Source: Candidatus Frackibacter sp. WG13 (GTDB lineage Bacteria; Bacillota; Halanaerobiia; Halobacteroidales; Acetohalobiaceae). From it: a stretch of DNA of 64,000 nucleotides. The translations under genes and the position numbers were made by a program. Below the pieces are notes generated by a model. The model did no database searches, was not told the DNA's origin, and was given only the letters and a program-made list of their open reading frames with translations. The stretch covers positions 82,810 through 146,809 of the forward strand of contig NZ_FOTT01000003.1 in assembly GCF_900114655.1 (NCBI RefSeq), given 5' to 3'. How positions within the stretch are numbered: position 1 is the first letter of the stretch; each line of letters begins with the position of its first letter. This document shows positions 62,262-64,000 of this stretch, one piece after another.

Positions 62262-62348
62262 ATGATTAAAGGTGCTGTTGAAGTAATAGCTGATAATTTG
62301 GGAGTATCGCGGTATACTATATATAATTATTTAAAAGAGATAGAGTAA
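62262..62348 (+). CDS. 28-residue helix-turn-helix microprotein or regulator remnant
   Basis: ATG at 62262 with GAGGAG 5 nt upstream. The 28 residues GAVEVIADNLGVSRYTIYNY plus a short tail are exactly a helix-turn-helix, resembling the C-terminal HTH of YheO-like PAS regulators, which end in such a motif. It may be the remnant of a lost regulator gene that kept, or by chance gained, a start signal. ilvA follows 27 nt later. Confidence 0.5.
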   Translation: MIKGAVEVIADNLGVSRYTIYNYLKEIE

Positions 62349-62375
62349 GGTGGATAAATTTAAGGGGTGGTTCTA

Positions 62376-63590
62376 ATGGATGTAGTAACTTTAGAAGAGA
62401 TTAAAGCTGCTAAAGAGAAGTTGAAGAATATCATCAACGAGACAGAATTAGACTATTCTAGGACATTTAGTGAGATAAGTGGAAATCAAATTTATTTAAA
62501 ACCAGAAAATTTACAACGGACCGGTTCTTTTAAGATTAGAGGGGCATATAATAAGTTGTCCAACTTGACTGCAGAAGAGAAGGAAAGAGGAGTGGTAGCT
62601 GCTTCAGCTGGAAATCATGCCCAAGGAGTGGCATTAGCAGCTAGCCAATTAGGTATCAAATCTACTATCATTATGCCTAAAGGAGCTCCAATTGCTAAGG
62701 TCAAAGCTACTCAAGAATACGGATCAGAAGTGATTTTAAGTGGAGATACCTACGATGCTGCTCATGAAAAAGAAGAAGAATATGCTCAAAAGACAGGGGC
62801 TACAATAATTCCGGCTTTTAATGATACGGATATAGTTGCTGGACAAGGTACTATTGGCTTAGAGATTTTAGAAGAACTGCCAGATGTAGAAGTAATTATT
62901 GCACCGATTGGTGGTGGGGGGCTAATATCTGGAATTGCTATTGCGGTCAAAGAAACAAATTCGAATGTTGAGATTATCGGTGTAGAAGCCAGAGAAGCTG
63001 CTTCAATGAAAGCCTCATTAAGAAGGCGTAGACCAGTAGTTTTAGAGACAGTAAATACAATTGCTGATGGAATTGCAGTTAAAAGACCTGGCGATTTAAC
63101 TTATAAAATTACTTCTAAATATGTTGATTATGTGGCTACTGTAGATGAAGAAGAGATTGCACATTCAATCTCGTTATTAGCAGAAAGATCTAAGCTAATC
63201 GTTGAAGGAGCAGGAGCTACCGGGTTAGCAGCAGTTCTAAATGATAAGATATCATTACATGGTAAAAAGATAGCTATCGTCTTAAGTGGTGGTAATATTG
63301 ATTTAGATATGATCTCTACTATTATTGACCGAGGAATGATTAAAGCAGGAAGAAGAGTATTATTAACTACTTCTCTGCCAGACACTCCAGGTGCATTAGA
63401 GAAGTTATTAAGTATTGTAAGTACAACTGAAGCAAATGTAGTATCAGTTAATCATGATCGGTTAAACCCTGACATTTCTTTAAAGCAAGCAGAAGTAGAG
63501 TTAGTATTAGAGACTAAAGATTCAGAACATATCCACGAGGTTATTAATGCCTTGAAAAAGGATGGATATGATGTAAAGAGACTTGGATAA
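62376..63590 (+). CDS. ilvA: Threonine ammonia-lyase with ACT domain
   Basis: 404 residues from ATG 62376 (AAGGGGTGG upstream; GTG 62367 less likely). Fold-type II PLP enzyme: PLP Lys53 in RTGSFKIRGAYNKL, the phosphate-binding glycines in APIGGGGLISGIA, and SAGNHAQGVALAA. The C-terminal ~75 residues are a single ACT domain (LLTTSLPDTPGALEKLLSIV). It deaminates threonine to 2-oxobutyrate. The ~400-residue length with one ACT domain matches the TdcB-like/ clostridial form rather than the two-ACT biosynthetic IlvA, so a catabolic role is likely. Confidence 0.92.
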   Translation: MDVVTLEEIKAAKEKLKNIINETELDYSRTFSEISGNQIYLKPENLQRTGSFKIRGAYNKLSNLTAEEKERGVVAASAGNHAQGVALAASQLGIKSTIIMPKGAPIAKVKATQEYGSEVILSGDTYDAAHEKEEEYAQKTGATIIPAFNDTDIVAGQGTIGLEILEELPDVEVIIAPIGGGGLISGIAIAVKETNSNVEIIGVEAREAASMKASLRRRRPVVLETVNTIADGIAVKRPGDLTYKITSKYVDYVATVDEEEIAHSISLLAERSKLIVEGAGATGLAAVLNDKISLHGKKIAIVLSGGNIDLDMISTIIDRGMIKAGRRVLLTTSLPDTPGALEKLLSIVSTTEANVVSVNHDRLNPDISLKQAEVELVLETKDSEHIHEVINALKKDGYDVKRLG

Positions 63591-63618
63591 ATTGATGTAA
63601 TTATGAAAAAATATTAAT

Positions 63619-64000
63619 TAAGGCTCTTGCATAATTAAATAGAGTTTCCCCATTTTTTAAAGTAAATAATATGAAAATTATCAACACCTAAAATTGTGGA
63701 CAATTAACCTTAACAATTGATTAAAATAGATTATCCACAGATTACGCAAAAAAGGTGAAATTACCTCCGTTTTTTGGTATAATTAGGTTGGACACCAAAA
63801 CCAAAAAGGAGGAATTCCACCTATGATTAATTATACCAAACTTATATACCAATTGAAAAGGAAATTATCAAGTTTTTCTAAAAAAATTACTAAAAAGTTA
63901 TCTAAACCTAAATCTAAATTTGTCTTTCAGGTACTATATGGACTATTAGAAAACCAAACTGTTTTATTAAGTGAAATTTCTAGAGCGTTAAAAGAAGATA
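63619..64000 (+). mobile_element. Left part of an IS4-type insertion sequence
   Basis: About 200 nt of non-coding DNA with TAAGGCTCTTGCATAATTAA at 63619-63638 (copy C of the dispersed 20-mer, a candidate terminal repeat) precedes a transposase reading frame that runs off the window. A TATAAT-like box (63777-63782) and AAAAAGGAGG serve the transposase. The exact left boundary is not proven; 63619 is my estimate. Confidence 0.6.
63823..64000 (+). CDS. Transposase, IS4-like family (N-terminal fragment)
   Basis: The first 59 codons are visible, cut by the window end. ATG at 63823 follows AAAAAGGAGGAATTCC. The sequence (LKRKLSSFSKKITKKLSKPK, then KFVFQVLYGLLENQTVLLSE) resembles the N-terminus of IS4-type DDE transposases that begin with a basic 'LSKPK.KF' segment; the catalytic residues lie beyond the window. 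Assignment rests on recollection of that segment. Confidence 0.65.
   Translation, partial: MINYTKLIYQLKRKLSSFSKKITKKLSKPKSKFVFQVLYGLLENQTVLLSEISRALKED

Noticed and set aside
350..63385. Antisense open frames opposite most genes (for example opposite accD, pyk, glcD, ald)
   Set aside because: They mirror the codon pattern of the real genes, lack ribosome binding sites and have low-complexity sequence.
63725..63745. A perfect DnaA-box-like TTATCCACA and a nearby TGTGGACAA
   Set aside because: Only isolated boxes inside the IS left end; no dnaA/dnaN genes or box cluster, so not an origin.
1..64000. Search for tRNA, rRNA and CRISPR arrays
   Set aside because: No TTCGA-loop/cloverleaf sequence, rRNA-like stretch or regularly spaced 25-40 nt repeat array was seen by eye; a tRNAscan or CRISPR finder run would be decisive.

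Overview
This 64 kb window is AT-rich chromosomal DNA, almost entirely on the plus strand, with strong AGGAGG-type ribosome binding sites and many rho-independent terminators. The gene content suggests an anaerobic, low-GC, salt-loving, spore-forming Firmicute. I infer a member of the Halanaerobiales (Acetohalobium/Halobacteroides/Orenia-like). The clues are LL-diaminopimelate aminotransferase, a split ferredoxin-bearing glutamate synthase, a GerM-domain protein, an ATP-dependent 2-hydroxyacyl-CoA dehydratase/activase pair, and lactate and alanine/threonine catabolism. I have no 16S or database evidence for this.

Positions 1-11.8 kb hold the tail of an operon that starts outside the window. 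It runs: a VgrG/gp5-like spike fragment, three unrecognised proteins, an Hsp70/actin-fold ATPase with a SAP-like N-terminus, a tail-fibre-like protein, a DnaJ protein, two FHA proteins (one membrane-bound, one zinc-ribbon), an intact membrane PP2C phosphatase, a degenerate PP2C fused through a membrane helix to seven TPR-like repeats, and a Ser/Thr kinase. I read it as the chaperone and phospho-signalling half of a contractile-injection-like system, and it is the best candidate here for an undescribed system.

Positions 12-19.4 kb carry metabolic genes: accD-accA-pfkA-pyk (malonyl-CoA and lower glycolysis), then dapF and dapL (lysine/peptidoglycan), separated by a dispersed intergenic repeat with a covarying hairpin. 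Positions 19.5-21.1 kb hold two small unknown proteins and a NapH-like ferredoxin. Positions 21.3-33 kb form a nitrogen-assimilation block: asnB, glnA (interrupted by an in-frame TGA), nadE, amt, a 30-unit hexamer tract, a PII protein, and a five-gene glutamate synthase cluster. glnA and amt share an unusual promoter-proximal array of 11-nt direct repeats.

Positions 33-46 kb are mixed: fxsA, a 5'-truncated uvsE remnant beside another copy of the repeat, TPR proteins, three related small GCC-motif proteins, pgi, cell-wall hydrolases (M23/LysM and AMIN/amidase_3), a GerM-domain protein, murI and the dehydratase/activase pair. Positions 46-56 kb are a lactate-oxidation region: lactate permease, GlcD/GlcF-type and LUD/CCG-type oxidases, and two tandem FadR-family regulators. 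It contains several TGGTCAGACCA palindromes, two of them just downstream of consensus promoters. Positions 56.6-63.6 kb hold an OPT transporter gene broken by a TAA, an M29-type aminopeptidase, a phosphate acetyl/butyryltransferase, alanine dehydrogenase and threonine ammonia-lyase, which look like peptide and amino-acid fermentation. The window ends inside an IS4-type insertion sequence, and a 20-bp sequence from near its edge also occurs at two other intergenic sites.
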